Positions 24,225-31,417 are shown, counted from the first letter of the stretch. The stretch: 51,581 nucleotides of DNA from Chloroflexota bacterium (GCA_009377635.1 WHTR01000008.1:1-51581); one strand, 5' to 3'. Numbers and translations: made by a program. Notes: a model not told the origin generated them from the letters alone.

Positions 24225-24381
24225 CGTTCCTGGTCGGCTGGCCCCGGATCGCCTCCAGGGCAACCTTGGCCTTGAACTCCGCACTGTGTTGTCGTCGCTG
24301 TCTCTGCACCGGGTCTCTCCTTCTCTTGCTCCGACCCGGCAATCTTAACTTCACCACCTGTCCAGTTTTTGGGGGGCACTA
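24225..24381 (-). mobile_element. IS3-type left end with orfA start (remnant)
   Basis: On the minus strand the segment begins CCCCCCAAAAACTGGACAGG, as IS3-family ends do, followed by an orfA beginning. SKRRRDPVQRQRRQHSAEFK and AKVALEAIRG match the N-terminus of IS3-type OrfA (HTH region). The frame breaks near 24238, and no orfB and no right end are present. Confidence 0.65.
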
Positions 24382-24410
24382 TACTCATGGACCTTCCACG
24401 TCGACAGAGA

Positions 24411-24881
24411 CTATCGGTGCTGCTCGCGCCAGCGCTCCCACCGTTCATTTGCCCATTCGATGACATCCGCGAGTGTCGGCCACCCGACCTCCCCGACGTG
24501 CCTGGGTGGGACGGTCTCAATCCCATGCTCATCGTACCGGTGCTCGTGGTGGGCATCGGCATGCCGCTGATGGACGTGAATGTTGTCGTAGCGGACAAGG
24601 TCCACCGTGCGCGTGCCCTCGCGCCGAAGCACGTGGTAGCTGTACTCCACCGTCCTCACCTCGGGCCTGCCGCTCCGTCTGCGGACCTCTTGCCGCTTCG
24701 AGACGTGAATCTCTATTCCGCCCTGGCAGTACAGGGTTCCATGCCAGCGGACAGCAGTGCCCGTGAAGTCATGGCGCAGCTGATCATCGAGGATGAAGTG
24801 CTCGAAGTCGTGAACACGACGGGTGTGGACAGCTAGGTAGGCGTCCCAACTGATCCAGTCGTGTCTACTGCTCGCGCTCAA
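24411..24881 (-). CDS. TumE-like (DUF6516) toxin-type protein
   Basis: The 156-aa product has the pattern of the TumE/DUF6516 toxin superfamily: an N-terminal strand, then VEYSYHVLRREGTRTVDLV, RYDNIHVHQRHADAHHEHRY (Tyr-Asp-Asn followed by a His-rich segment) and a C-terminal helix (TLADVIEWANERWERWR). Its start overlaps the end of the upstream small gene by 17 bases, the usual arrangement of toxin-antitoxin pairs. No biochemical role can be read. Family assignment is from motif spacing and is moderately sure; toxin activity is inferred. Confidence 0.55.
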   Translation of the reverse strand: MSASSRHDWISWDAYLAVHTRRVHDFEHFILDDQLRHDFTGTAVRWHGTLYCQGGIEIHVSKRQEVRRRSGRPEVRTVEYSYHVLRREGTRTVDLVRYDNIHVHQRHADAHHEHRYDEHGIETVPPRHVGEVGWPTLADVIEWANERWERWREQHR

Positions 24882-25092
24882 TAGCTTGGAGGGTATGGAG
24901 CGCTATCACCCATTCACAGACCTCGGCTGTATCCCGGAGACTCCCATCCGCCAGCGCATTCTGGACGGCAGAAGACGGCAACTCGTATCGAGCCTCGTAC
25001 GTCCGGAGGGTCTCGCGCAGTTCACGCATAAGCCGCTGCCGGTTCTGCTCCAGCAGCTCTCGATTCGTCCAGACACTATCCTGTACAGTCAC
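24865..25092 (-). CDS. Small partner of TumE-like protein, putative antitoxin
   Basis: The 75-aa product (from GTG 25092) is largely helical and charged: NRQRLMRELRETLRTYEARY, then ELPSSAVQNALADGSLRDTA and EVCEWVIALHTLQAIERE. GGAG lies 8 bases before GTG 25092, whereas the ATG at 25119 has no ribosome binding site. It overlaps the TumE-like gene by 17 bases, so translation is coupled. No DNA-binding motif is obvious. The role as antitoxin rests on position and size. Confidence 0.5.
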   Translation of the reverse strand: MTVQDSVWTNRELLEQNRQRLMRELRETLRTYEARYELPSSAVQNALADGSLRDTAEVCEWVIALHTLQAIEREQ

Positions 25093-25149
25093 GGGTGTCG
25101 CTCCAAGCACCCACAGCATATACCGAGCTGGGACAAATGTTCAACTGAC

Positions 25150-25600
25150 ACCTACCCACCATCGGTCTGCTCCTCGTTCGGTGCGCGCTGGCTGCGGCGT
25201 CCGACATATCCTTCAGCCGTCCAAATGCCTGCACCCGCTGCGCGTCTGTGGACGCCAGCCACGGGTCCCATACGCCCTGCGACTCATAGGCGCGCTCCTT
25301 GAGCTCGAAGTAGGGCGAATGCGTATTCTGAGCCGCCTGGAGCACCCCGTATGACCTCACGTGCGGGCTCCGGTAACCGCTCTACACGCGCCAGGGACGT
25401 CCGCTCGATGTACTGCAGCGTTTCCGTCGAGAGTCCAGCGAGATAGGCATCCGTCGTCTCGAAGTCCGCTCGCCCGGTGGCCGGGTCGGTCGTCCGGGTG
25501 AGGCGGAGGTGCTCACCCCGCGCCTGCTCTCTTGGGTCATCAGACGGGGCACGCGGCTCGGGGTATGCCCACCGCCCTGTGTGCGGCTTGCCAGCCCATC
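25150..25600 (-). pseudogene. Degenerate coding remnant with frameshift
   Basis: Two minus-strand frames look like one former protein. The upstream part reads DFETTDAYLAGLSTETLQYI and ERTSLARVERLPEPARE; a +1 shift near 25345 then gives VLQAAQNTHSPYFELKERAY and WLASTDAQRVQAFGRLKDMS. The 5' part also meets a stop near 25611. The segment ends at ACTGACACC (25143-25151), which also occurs at 24052-24068 and 27043-27052 beside other remnants. No family recognised. Confidence 0.35.
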
Positions 25601-25778
25601 TACCAACCGTCCATCAACTGGCAGTGGCGCAATCTCCGGGCGGGTATCCGAAGCGAGCCTATCGCCTAGCACAGTGAGAATGGGGATAGTCGGAATTCCG
25701 ACATTGCCCAGAGGATGCCATTATGACCGAGAAGAGCACGACCACCGAGCGGTATTCTCGGATAATGAGGAGTGAGAC

Positions 25779-26339
25779 ATGACCGCATGGAGTGAACTCG
25801 CCATGTACCAGCAGCCAGCACCGCAACTGTTCGCGCCAACAGCGCAGACCTGTGCCCGGTGTGGCCGGATGAACCCCTTGGACCGCCAGTTCTGCATCGA
25901 CTGCAGCGCCATGCTCGCCCGCTCGGAGCACACCCTCGCCGGCATCGGAGGGCGCCTCGGTGCCAACCTACTGGACGGGCTCATCGCCGGCGTGACGGGC
26001 GCGATCGCCCTCCTGTTCCTCGCGGCCGGCGACGCCGGCCCCCTCGTCGCGGCGATGCTCATTCTCGGGTACCTGGCCGGTGTGCTCGTGTTCCTGTCCC
26101 GGGGCCAGACGCCGGGCAAGGCAGCCATCGGCCTCGTGTGCGTCCGACCAGACGGTACCCGTGCTGGATTCCCCACTATGTTCTTCGCGCGGTACCTCAT
26201 CCCGGCCCTGCTCTCAAGTATCACCCTCGGCATCTTCGGCATCCTCGACCTGCTGTGGGCACTGTGGGATAAGGACCGGCGGACCCTGCACGACAAAATC
26301 GCGGGCACGTTCGTCGTACGCATGGGCGCCAGCGATTGA
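25779..26339 (+). CDS. Zinc-ribbon RDD-family membrane protein
   Basis: The 186-aa protein has an N-terminal zinc ribbon (CARCGRMNPLDRQFCIDC, four cysteines at about 29-46) followed by an RDD domain: the family Arg in GGRLGANLLDG, two or three membrane segments, and GQTPGKAAIGLVCVR and WALWDKDRRTLHDKIAGT. RDD proteins include ion-related and small-molecule membrane proteins but most lack a known role. ATG 25779 follows AGGAG by 8 bases. It is followed by the lipoprotein gene after ~90 bases on the same strand. Confidence 0.8.
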   Translation: MTAWSELAMYQQPAPQLFAPTAQTCARCGRMNPLDRQFCIDCSAMLARSEHTLAGIGGRLGANLLDGLIAGVTGAIALLFLAAGDAGPLVAAMLILGYLAGVLVFLSRGQTPGKAAIGLVCVRPDGTRAGFPTMFFARYLIPALLSSITLGIFGILDLLWALWDKDRRTLHDKIAGTFVVRMGASD

Positions 26340-26428
26340 GCCGCGTCTAAAGCGGGGAGGAAGTCTCCCCCGCCCAGGATCCACCGCATCGGAACCATGA
26401 CCGCGAAACGCGGAGAAGGGAACTAGCC

Positions 26429-27013
26429 ATGAGAAACGCCCCACGCGCCATCATTGCACTCATGGCGGTGTTCATCAGCATCGCGCTCGTCGCCTGCACA
26501 CCGGCTGCCGGCCTCGTCGCAGAACGGGACGCGCTCCAGCAGGGCGCCGCGCAGCAGGCCGGACGCATCGCCGACTTGGAGGGACGGATAGCAGACGCCG
26601 ACGCTCGGCTGACCGAGGCGCGAGACACACTCACGGCTACCAAGTCGGAGCGTGACGATGTGCAGGCCCTCCTCGAGGAGACCGCCTCAGAGCACGAGGC
26701 ATTCCTCGCCACGGAGAAGGTGCTGGTTGACGGCTTGATTGCCGAACGGAACACCCTGGCGAGCAAAGGGCGTGAGCTGGAAGCGAAGCTCACAGAGCGG
26801 CAGAACGCAATCAATGCCGTGGTGGGTGAGCGAGACGCGGCACGAACAGAGCGCGAGCAACTGAAAGCCCAGGTCGCAAGTCTGAATAGCGCGCTCGCTT
26901 CAGCGGCTGCAACGACCAGTAGTCTGCTCGCACGTGTGAGCAGTCCGGTCCGGTGCTACTACTCGGAGATATCCTACTACGGATACACGAGCGGGAGTGT
27001 CCGGTGCTACTGA
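26429..27013 (+). CDS. Coiled-coil lipoprotein, function unknown
   Basis: The 194-aa product has a lipoprotein signal (IIALMAVFISIALVAC, lipobox LVAC with Cys23), then a long heptad-rich coiled coil from ~30 to ~160 (for example RIADLEGRIADADARLTEAR and REQLKAQVASLNSALASA). It ends in a short Tyr-rich tail with two cysteines (VRCYYSEISYYGYTSGSVRC). The layout suggests an envelope-anchored rod with a small C-terminal cap. No family name is certain. ATG 26429 has AAGGGA upstream. It follows the RDD gene and may be in the same operon. Confidence 0.7.
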   Translation: MRNAPRAIIALMAVFISIALVACTPAAGLVAERDALQQGAAQQAGRIADLEGRIADADARLTEARDTLTATKSERDDVQALLEETASEHEAFLATEKVLVDGLIAERNTLASKGRELEAKLTERQNAINAVVGERDAARTEREQLKAQVASLNSALASAAATTSSLLARVSSPVRCYYSEISYYGYTSGSVRCY

Positions 27014-27151
27014 AATCGGAGCGTTTCTTCACGCCGCATTCCCAAACTGACACCCCCGTCGATGGATAGCGGGGTATCACGGTGGACAGTAGTAGACAAT
27101 AAGTCGGGAGCGCAGGGGTGAGATGTACACCCATGGACGGTCGTGAACAGG

Positions 27152-27206
27152 GCGCGCTTGGATCGGGACCAAGAGGTCGGAGGTTCGAATCCTCTCTCCC
27201 CGACCC
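27152..27206 (+). repeat. Attachment repeat, copy 2 (tRNA-Pro 3' fragment)
   Basis: These 55 bases match 20052-20106 exactly: the anticodon arm, variable region, T arm and 3' acceptor strand of tRNA-Pro(CGG), without the 5' half. It is not a functional tRNA. It marks the right end of island module 1 and the left end of module 2. ACTGACACCCCC, similar to other debris ends, lies ~100 bases upstream. Confidence 0.9.
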
Positions 27207-27267
27207 CATAAGGACGGACCCGGCCCCGGTCGCCACGCTCAGCGGCCGGAGCCAGTATCAATGGGGA

Positions 27268-27636
27268 TTATTCCTCCTCGAGGAGCAGCTCCCGCAGACC
27301 ACCCGCCCCGGCCATGGTGAGCGCCTGGGCCAGCCAAGCCTCCTGCCCCTCGGCGCCAGTCGGGGCGGTTCGGCCCAGACAGTAGCCGACGAGGGCGGCG
27401 TACCGGAGCATATTCGTCTCGCGGGTAACGACGGCGTCCGAGAGCTGGAGATGCAGGGCCGGGTCGTGGGCCAACGCCCGGTCCACGAGCGCGTGCACCT
27501 GCCGCTTGCGCCCGTGGCCGGTCTCCTCCCACCAGGACCGATCCACCAGATCAATCACGTTCCATGCCCACTCGTGTGTCTCGTTTGCGCCCGATACGAG
27601 CTGTCCCTTGTGTTCCGGCAGTGTCGCGTGTGGCAC
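27268..27636 (-). CDS. Hypothetical 122-aa protein
   Basis: The protein is largely helical with a Trp-rich middle (NETHEWAWNVIDLVDRSWWE), then ALAHDPALHLQLSDAVVTRE and an acidic C-terminus (ELLLEEE). No signal peptide, membrane segment or known motif is visible. AAGGAG 8-10 bases before ATG 27636 makes it likely to be translated. It lies alone on the minus strand near the att copy. Function unknown. Confidence 0.55.
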   Translation of the reverse strand: MPHATLPEHKGQLVSGANETHEWAWNVIDLVDRSWWEETGHGRKRQVHALVDRALAHDPALHLQLSDAVVTRETNMLRYAALVGYCLGRTAPTGAEGQEAWLAQALTMAGAGGLRELLLEEE

Positions 27637-27809
27637 GGTCGTGCTCCTTTCGCTGTAAGGGTTCTGCGATCGCTACATGATGCCGGCTGCCCGTTGACGG
27701 GACGTAAAGGGACGGTGGGAATCAGGTGGAAATTGGATTCGCCGAGATCCAAACAGACCAGGGCCCACGGCACCGGTCCGGGGCGCACCTGATCGCGTGG
27801 AATAGCGCT

Positions 27810-27858
27810 CGGCTCACTCGTCAGAACCAAAACTCGCGGCTCAACGCCCGCCTGCCGA
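27810..27858 (+). repeat. 49-bp direct repeat, copy 2
   Basis: Exact copy of 21041-21089 in the same orientation. It lies 604 bases after the att copy here, and 935 bases after it in module 1. Confidence 0.85.
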
Positions 27859-27931
27859 TGCGCCGCGCGGCTTGGCCCCCGATGCCCTTCGGCCCGCCAC
27901 GAGCCGCGCGGCGTTGGGGCTGGAGCTCGTG

Positions 27932-28052
27932 CTCTAACGGTACTTTGTCGACCACGGCAAATCGGTCTGAAGAGCACGTGATTCGGGCTGGTACAGTGCC
28001 CCATGCCTATCTTTTCCTGCGACCCAGCCCGAATCAACATAGCACCGTTAGA
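27932..28052. repeat. Nested inverted-repeat element (~120 bp)
   Basis: The outer arms TCTAACGGTAC (27932-27942) and GCACCGTTAGA (28042-28052) match at 10 of 11 positions. Perfect inner arms GATTCGGGCTGG (27980-27991) and CCAGCCCGAATC (28024-28035) enclose a 32-base loop. The arms are concentric, so the whole can fold as one two-stem structure in either strand. It could be a small MITE-like element or a structured RNA; no gene overlaps it. Confidence 0.6.
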
Positions 28053-28180
28053 TCGGCGATAATAGGCGCGCGGCAATTGCCGTCATCCACCATCTAGGCT
28101 CTGGTGGTCCACAACTACCCGTAATCCCGCCCACCACCGCTCAATGCCCCGGGGGAACTGTACCCATACCACCCTGATTC

Positions 28181-28209
28181 TTGGTAGGTTGCTAACCCTG
28201 TGCTAGCAT
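28181..28209 (+). promoter_or_regulatory. Promoter of the DoxX-like gene
   Basis: TTGGTA (28181-28186) and TAGCAT (28204-28209) are separated by 17 bases, and TGC directly before the -10 box gives an extended -10 element. The predicted start near 28216 lies ~20 bases before ATG 28238. Confidence 0.55.
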
Positions 28210-28237
28210 CACGCATCATTGAACGGAGGTACTGCTG

Positions 28238-28669
28238 ATGTTGTGGAGTGTTGCTCTGTGGGTCCTTCAGGGACTGCTCGCCGCCCAGTTCCTGTTCCAT
28301 GGATTGCTTTTTGTCGCGCCTCCAGTAGAGATGGTCGACCAGATGAATGCGATGCTCGCGCCGGGTTTCCGGATGTTCATCGGCGTGACTGAAATCCTGG
28401 CGGCGATTGGTGTGATCCTGCCGAGTGTCACACGCGTGCTGCCGTGGTTGACTCCTCTGGCCGCCGCCGGCCTGATGATCGTGACCGGGAGTGCGACAGT
28501 GTTCCATGTGGCGAGAGGAGAGCCAGGTAACGCTATGTATACTGCGGTCTTGCTCTTGCTCGTAACCTTGCTGGCGTATGTGCGTTGGCGGGTGAGACCA
28601 ATCGCTGCGCGGGGAGAGCACCGGAGACGAGGGCGCGTTATCGAGTCTGGCGGGGCGAGCGATTCATAA
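28238..28669 (+). CDS. DoxX-like membrane protein
   Basis: The 143-aa product has four membrane segments (starting at residues ~5, ~45, ~72 and ~100) with the pattern of the DoxX-like family: an early LLAAQFLFHGLLF, then GFRMFIGVTEILAAIGVILP, and AGLMIVTGSATVFHVARGE. Such proteins are small quinone/redox-associated or unknown membrane proteins. GGAGG lies 8 bases before ATG 28238. The C-terminal ~25 residues are basic and cytoplasmic. Island gene with its own promoter. Confidence 0.75.
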   Translation: MLWSVALWVLQGLLAAQFLFHGLLFVAPPVEMVDQMNAMLAPGFRMFIGVTEILAAIGVILPSVTRVLPWLTPLAAAGLMIVTGSATVFHVARGEPGNAMYTAVLLLLVTLLAYVRWRVRPIAARGEHRRRGRVIESGGASDS

Positions 28670-28713
28670 AGGCGTTAACGACGTGAGACCAGCTGGCGAC
28701 CGGGGAGATAGCA

Positions 28714-29085
28714 ATGGCTACCGAAAACGAACGAGCCGCGTTCTATGAAGCGCACAAGGATGACCCGGACGTGTGGGAGCCCACGGAGGGTGCTGCGACA
28801 CCGCGGGGGCGCGGGGAGATGACTGCGACGATTACCGTGCGGTTCTCGGCAGAAGAGGCCGAAACGATCCGACGCAGAGCTAAGGAAAGTGGATCAACCT
28901 ATTCAGAGGTCATCCGTGACGCTGTCCGGCGGTGCGGCAATTCGGAGGCCTGGATTGAGCTCCCGGCCGGGGGCACAAGCCTGATCGCGAATCTCGGCGA
29001 GCTCTCTCTGGGCGAGAACGATTTCGTCTTCGAGCAAGAATGGCCTGTCCCGCGCACTCGCACCGCGACGCCAGCGACGATCTAG
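28714..29085 (+). CDS. CopG/RHH-type DNA-binding protein (orphan antitoxin-like)
   Basis: The 123-aa product opens with an acidic leader (AFYEAHKDDPDVWEP) followed by a ribbon-helix-helix segment: TATITVRFSAEEAETIRRRA and KESGSTYSEVIRDAVRR. Leader plus RHH is typical for antitoxin-like CopG proteins. The C-terminal 45 residues are not recognised. No toxin gene follows; the stop codon directly abuts the 63-bp repeat, so a partner may have been lost by recombination there. Confidence 0.65.
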   Translation: MATENERAAFYEAHKDDPDVWEPTEGAATPRGRGEMTATITVRFSAEEAETIRRRAKESGSTYSEVIRDAVRRCGNSEAWIELPAGGTSLIANLGELSLGENDFVFEQEWPVPRTRTATPATI

Positions 29086-29147
29086 AACCGAAACAGCCGA
29101 TGCACCGCTCGTCTGCCAGCGCGCCGTGCCCCGAAGCCCGCAGCGCC
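29085..29147 (+). repeat. 63-bp direct repeat, copy 2
   Basis: Copy of 22568-22630 with four mismatches, starting at the stop codon of the CopG-like gene. In module 1 the same sequence borders a transposase fragment. Confidence 0.8.
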
Positions 29148-29275
29148 CGGCGGTCCTCGACGAGCTGCCAATCCGGCCAATATCACCCCTGACCGGAGGG
29201 CTCTCCGAGCTGGACTCCGGCGGACGTCTCAGGCGCGGATGGACGATCTGGGGGGCAAGAACGAGGCCCGGAGAT

Positions 29276-29308
29276 ATCGGGGCCAAGAGGTCGGAGGTTC
29301 AAATCCTC
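29276..29308 (+). repeat. Degenerate attachment repeat, copy 3
   Basis: 33 bases from ATCGGGGCCAAGAGG to TTCAAATCCTC match the tRNA-Pro anticodon/T-arm region (20062-20094) with two mismatches. This probably marks the far end of the island. The acceptor strand is not conserved, so it is an old or partial att site. Confidence 0.6.
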
Positions 29309-29380
29309 GCCAACGGGCGCCCGGCCGCGCCGCGAGCGTCGTGCACGTGTCCGGAGCACAGCGTCCAGCGACTGGCCCTG

Positions 29381-30412
29381 CTACAGCCCGTACAGCGCGC
29401 GGGGGTTGTCGTCGAGGATCTTCCGGATCACCCGCGGATCCACGTCGGTGCGTTCCCGGACGTTGCCCAGCGCGTTCATCTCGGTCGCGGTGTCGGCGTG
29501 GCCGTAGTCCGTGCCGATAACGAGATTGTCCTCGCCGGCGTACTGGAGTACGTAGGGGAGATCGTCGTCCGTCTGGCACGCAACGTAGAGTCGATTCTTC
29601 CGCATGAGGTCCGGGCCCATCTCCCACCCCTTCCACTTGAACCGGCGGAGCAGGTCGTGGACGACGTACGGGACCCACTGGGAGCTCGTCTCGATGAACC
29701 CGAACCGCAGCCGAGGGAACTGCTCCGGCACCCCATTGGTCACGAGCTGGTGGAACGCCCCGATGACCGTCAGTTTGAACTTCAGGAAGTTCCCCTGGTC
29801 GCGGCCCTGGGAGAGGATCGCATCGAGCGCCGCATTGCCGACCGAGGCGTGCACGCAGACCGGGACGTCCAGGTTCATCGCCGTTTCGTACAGGGGGAAG
29901 AAGGACGGGTCGATGAGCTGTCGGTCGCCCTCGATGCTGCGCACGAACACCGCGCACGCGCCGTGATCCCTGGCGAACCGGAGCTCGTCGAGAGCCCGGT
30001 CCATGCGCATGAGCGGGAGAATCGCGGCCCACCGGAGTCGATTGCCGCTCTGGCCCCAGGCGTCAGCCATCCAACGGTTATAGCTCGTGCAAAAGGCGTG
30101 CTCGATCTCGGGCCGATCGGTGTACGCGGTCAGGATCGATGGGAACAGAACCTGGGTGTCGATTCCCAGCTCGTCCATGTGGCGGAGCCGGGCGGACACG
30201 TCGAGCAGCTCCCGTGACTCCTTGGGGAAGATCTTCCCAACGTTGCCCTGGCGCGAACGGACCTTCCCGTCGATGAGCCAGTAGCCGCCGTCGGGATCCA
30301 GCGCGCCGACCGGCCCCACCGCGACCGGCCGGAACGATCGATCAGCCTCCTCGACGTACTCCCAGGTGCGATCGGTCTCGATGACGTGGGCATCGGCGTC
30401 GATAATGGGCAT
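29381..30412 (-). CDS. Amidohydrolase-family protein (amidohydrolase 2)
   Basis: The 343-aa product is a metal-dependent TIM-barrel hydrolase or decarboxylase of the amidohydrolase-2 group. Metal-site motifs are DADAHVIE at the start, VCVHASVGN near residue 190 and the Asp-containing GTDYGHADTA near 308. Members act on aromatic acids (for example as aminocarboxymuconate-like decarboxylases) or as uncharacterised hydrolases; the substrate here is unknown. GGAGG lies 7 bases before ATG 30412. First clearly backbone gene after the island; tRNA-Cys follows upstream. Confidence 0.88.
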   Translation of the reverse strand: MPIIDADAHVIETDRTWEYVEEADRSFRPVAVGPVGALDPDGGYWLIDGKVRSRQGNVGKIFPKESRELLDVSARLRHMDELGIDTQVLFPSILTAYTDRPEIEHAFCTSYNRWMADAWGQSGNRLRWAAILPLMRMDRALDELRFARDHGACAVFVRSIEGDRQLIDPSFFPLYETAMNLDVPVCVHASVGNAALDAILSQGRDQGNFLKFKLTVIGAFHQLVTNGVPEQFPRLRFGFIETSSQWVPYVVHDLLRRFKWKGWEMGPDLMRKNRLYVACQTDDDLPYVLQYAGEDNLVIGTDYGHADTATEMNALGNVRERTDVDPRVIRKILDDNPRALYGL

Positions 30413-30467
30413 TGCTTACCTCCGTCCGCAGCAGGGGAGCGGGGTGACGAAACACGGCTGACGGGGG

Positions 30468-30540
30468 AGGCGACGGGCGGATTCGAACCGCCGCATAGGA
30501 GTTTTGCAGACTCCCGCCTTAACCACTTGGCTACGTCGCC
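30468..30540 (-). tRNA. tRNA-Cys (anticodon GCA)
   Basis: 73-base tRNA on the minus strand: acceptor GGCGACG pairs with CGTCGCC, discriminator T. The anticodon arm is GGAGT-CTGCAAA-ACTCC with GCA at 30507-30505, and the T arm is GGCGG-TTCGAAT-CCGCC. No encoded CCA. Confidence 0.95.
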
Positions 30541-30660
30541 GTCGTGCGCGCACCCACGCGCCCGGATTATATCCCATCCCAGGACGGATTCTGCGTCATC
30601 TGCGCAAGCTGCGAGCCATCACGACGGAACGCCGCGCAGGCGTACGCCTTCCAAGGGCAT

Positions 30661-31068
30661 TCAGTCATCAACCTTGAGCTGGAGCGTGGGGACCAATCGA
30701 GGCTCGAATGCTCCCGCGCCCCCTGCTTCGAGCTCGCGGAGAGCTCGCGCCGCCGCCTCGGCGTCCTCGACCAGCCGGTCCACGAGGATGCCCTGGCACT
30801 CAGACGGAAACGGTCGGAGATGCTCGATACCGCGCTGCAGCATCAGCTTCGCCCCACGGACGTTCCCGCGACCCAGATGGTGGAAGGCAACGCCTACCTG
30901 GAGGACCCCCTGGTACAGCTCTCGGACGGCGGCAGGCTCCGCCTTCCACAGCGCCTCGAGGGTTTCGTGGCACTCGAAGAACTCCCGCCGGTTGAACTGA
31001 TGCACCGCCTTGATCAGCAGCGGGGGAGGGGGATTCGCACATGGGTCCGGTGGGGACGGCTCATCCAC
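30661..31068 (-). CDS. DUF309 family protein
   Basis: The 135-aa product carries the DUF309 signature: KAVHQFNRREFFECHETLEA, LWKAEP, ELYQGVLQVGVAFHHLGRGN and AKLMLQRGIEHL. The family is a small all-helical domain of unknown function. GTG 31068 overlaps the upstream gene's TGA in GTGGATGA, so translational coupling is likely; the alternative ATG at 31107 lies deeper in the preceding gene and has no ribosome binding site. Confidence 0.85.
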   Translation of the reverse strand: MDEPSPPDPCANPPPPLLIKAVHQFNRREFFECHETLEALWKAEPAAVRELYQGVLQVGVAFHHLGRGNVRGAKLMLQRGIEHLRPFPSECQGILVDRLVEDAEAAARALRELEAGGAGAFEPRLVPTLQLKVDD

Positions 31069-31417
31069 GGGTCCACCGGTACACGAGCGGCTTGTCCGCG
31101 GGGACATCGCTCTGGCCGGGCCCCGTGAACTCCCAGAACGGCGGCCACATCCGCTTGTTGCGGAGGAACCCTGCGATGATCGTGGGCTTCTCCGACCTGA
31201 AGACGATCTCCATCTCAGGCCCGCGCTGATACAGCGCGTACTCAGTCAGGCTGCACTTGCGGAGCAGCGCCGCGCCATCGGGTGACCGGAGCGCATCGAG
31301 GAACCGCTCGTGCTCCGACTCTCCGCCTGGCCTCATGCGCCCGACCCAGCGCCCGACGAACTCCCGAGGTACGAGCTTGCCCGGGTCCGGCCGTTGGAGG
31401 GGGTGGCCGCCACTCAT
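31061..31417 (-). CDS. Hypothetical 118-aa protein
   Basis: The product starts MSGGHPLQRPDPGKLVPREF and contains FLDALRSPDGAALLRKCSLT, PEMEIVFRSEKPTIIAGFLR and MWPPFWEF. It has no membrane segment and a Pro/Trp-rich C-terminus. I do not recognise the family. Position between ferredoxin (19 bases upstream) and DUF309 (overlapping) shows a three-gene unit, ferredoxin-this-DUF309. The start at ATG 31417 has only a weak ribosome binding site. Confidence 0.6.
   Translation of the reverse strand: MSGGHPLQRPDPGKLVPREFVGRWVGRMRPGGESEHERFLDALRSPDGAALLRKCSLTEYALYQRGPEMEIVFRSEKPTIIAGFLRNKRMWPPFWEFTGPGQSDVPADKPLVYRWTRG

Larger units (their letters stand above)
20104..27206. mobile_element. Genomic island, module 1, integrated at tRNA-Pro(CGG)
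   Basis: The segment is bounded by the intact tRNA-Pro and by the 55-bp tRNA fragment at 27152-27206. Its base composition is visibly lower in G+C than the flanks (for example around 21800-22250) and it is full of small, unfamiliar or toxin-antitoxin-type genes and broken recombinase and transposase pieces. No intact integrase remains: only N-terminal-type fragments at 22840-23075 and 24077-24193. The island is therefore probably immobile. Cargo: RHH/RelE-like module, two small secreted proteins, CcdA-like protein, TumE-like module, RDD protein and coiled-coil lipoprotein. Confidence 0.8.
27637..28180. other. Non-coding region with repeats
   Basis: About 540 bases without a credible gene. 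It holds the second copy of the 49-bp repeat (27810-27858) and a nested inverted-repeat element (27932-28052), listed separately, and the promoter of the minus-strand hypothetical gene presumably near 27660-27700. Confidence 0.4.
27207..29308. mobile_element. Genomic island, module 2
   Basis: The segment lies between the exact att copy at 27152-27206 and a degenerate copy at 29276-29308. It contains a 49-bp and a 63-bp repeat, both also present in module 1 in the same order. Cargo is a small hypothetical gene, a DoxX-like gene and a CopG-like gene. There is no recombinase. A tandem or accretive integration at the same tRNA site best explains it. Confidence 0.6.

Noticed and set aside
27152-27206. 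Second tRNA-Pro gene
   Set aside because: Only the 3' part is present; the 5' acceptor strand and D arm are missing, so it is an att fragment.
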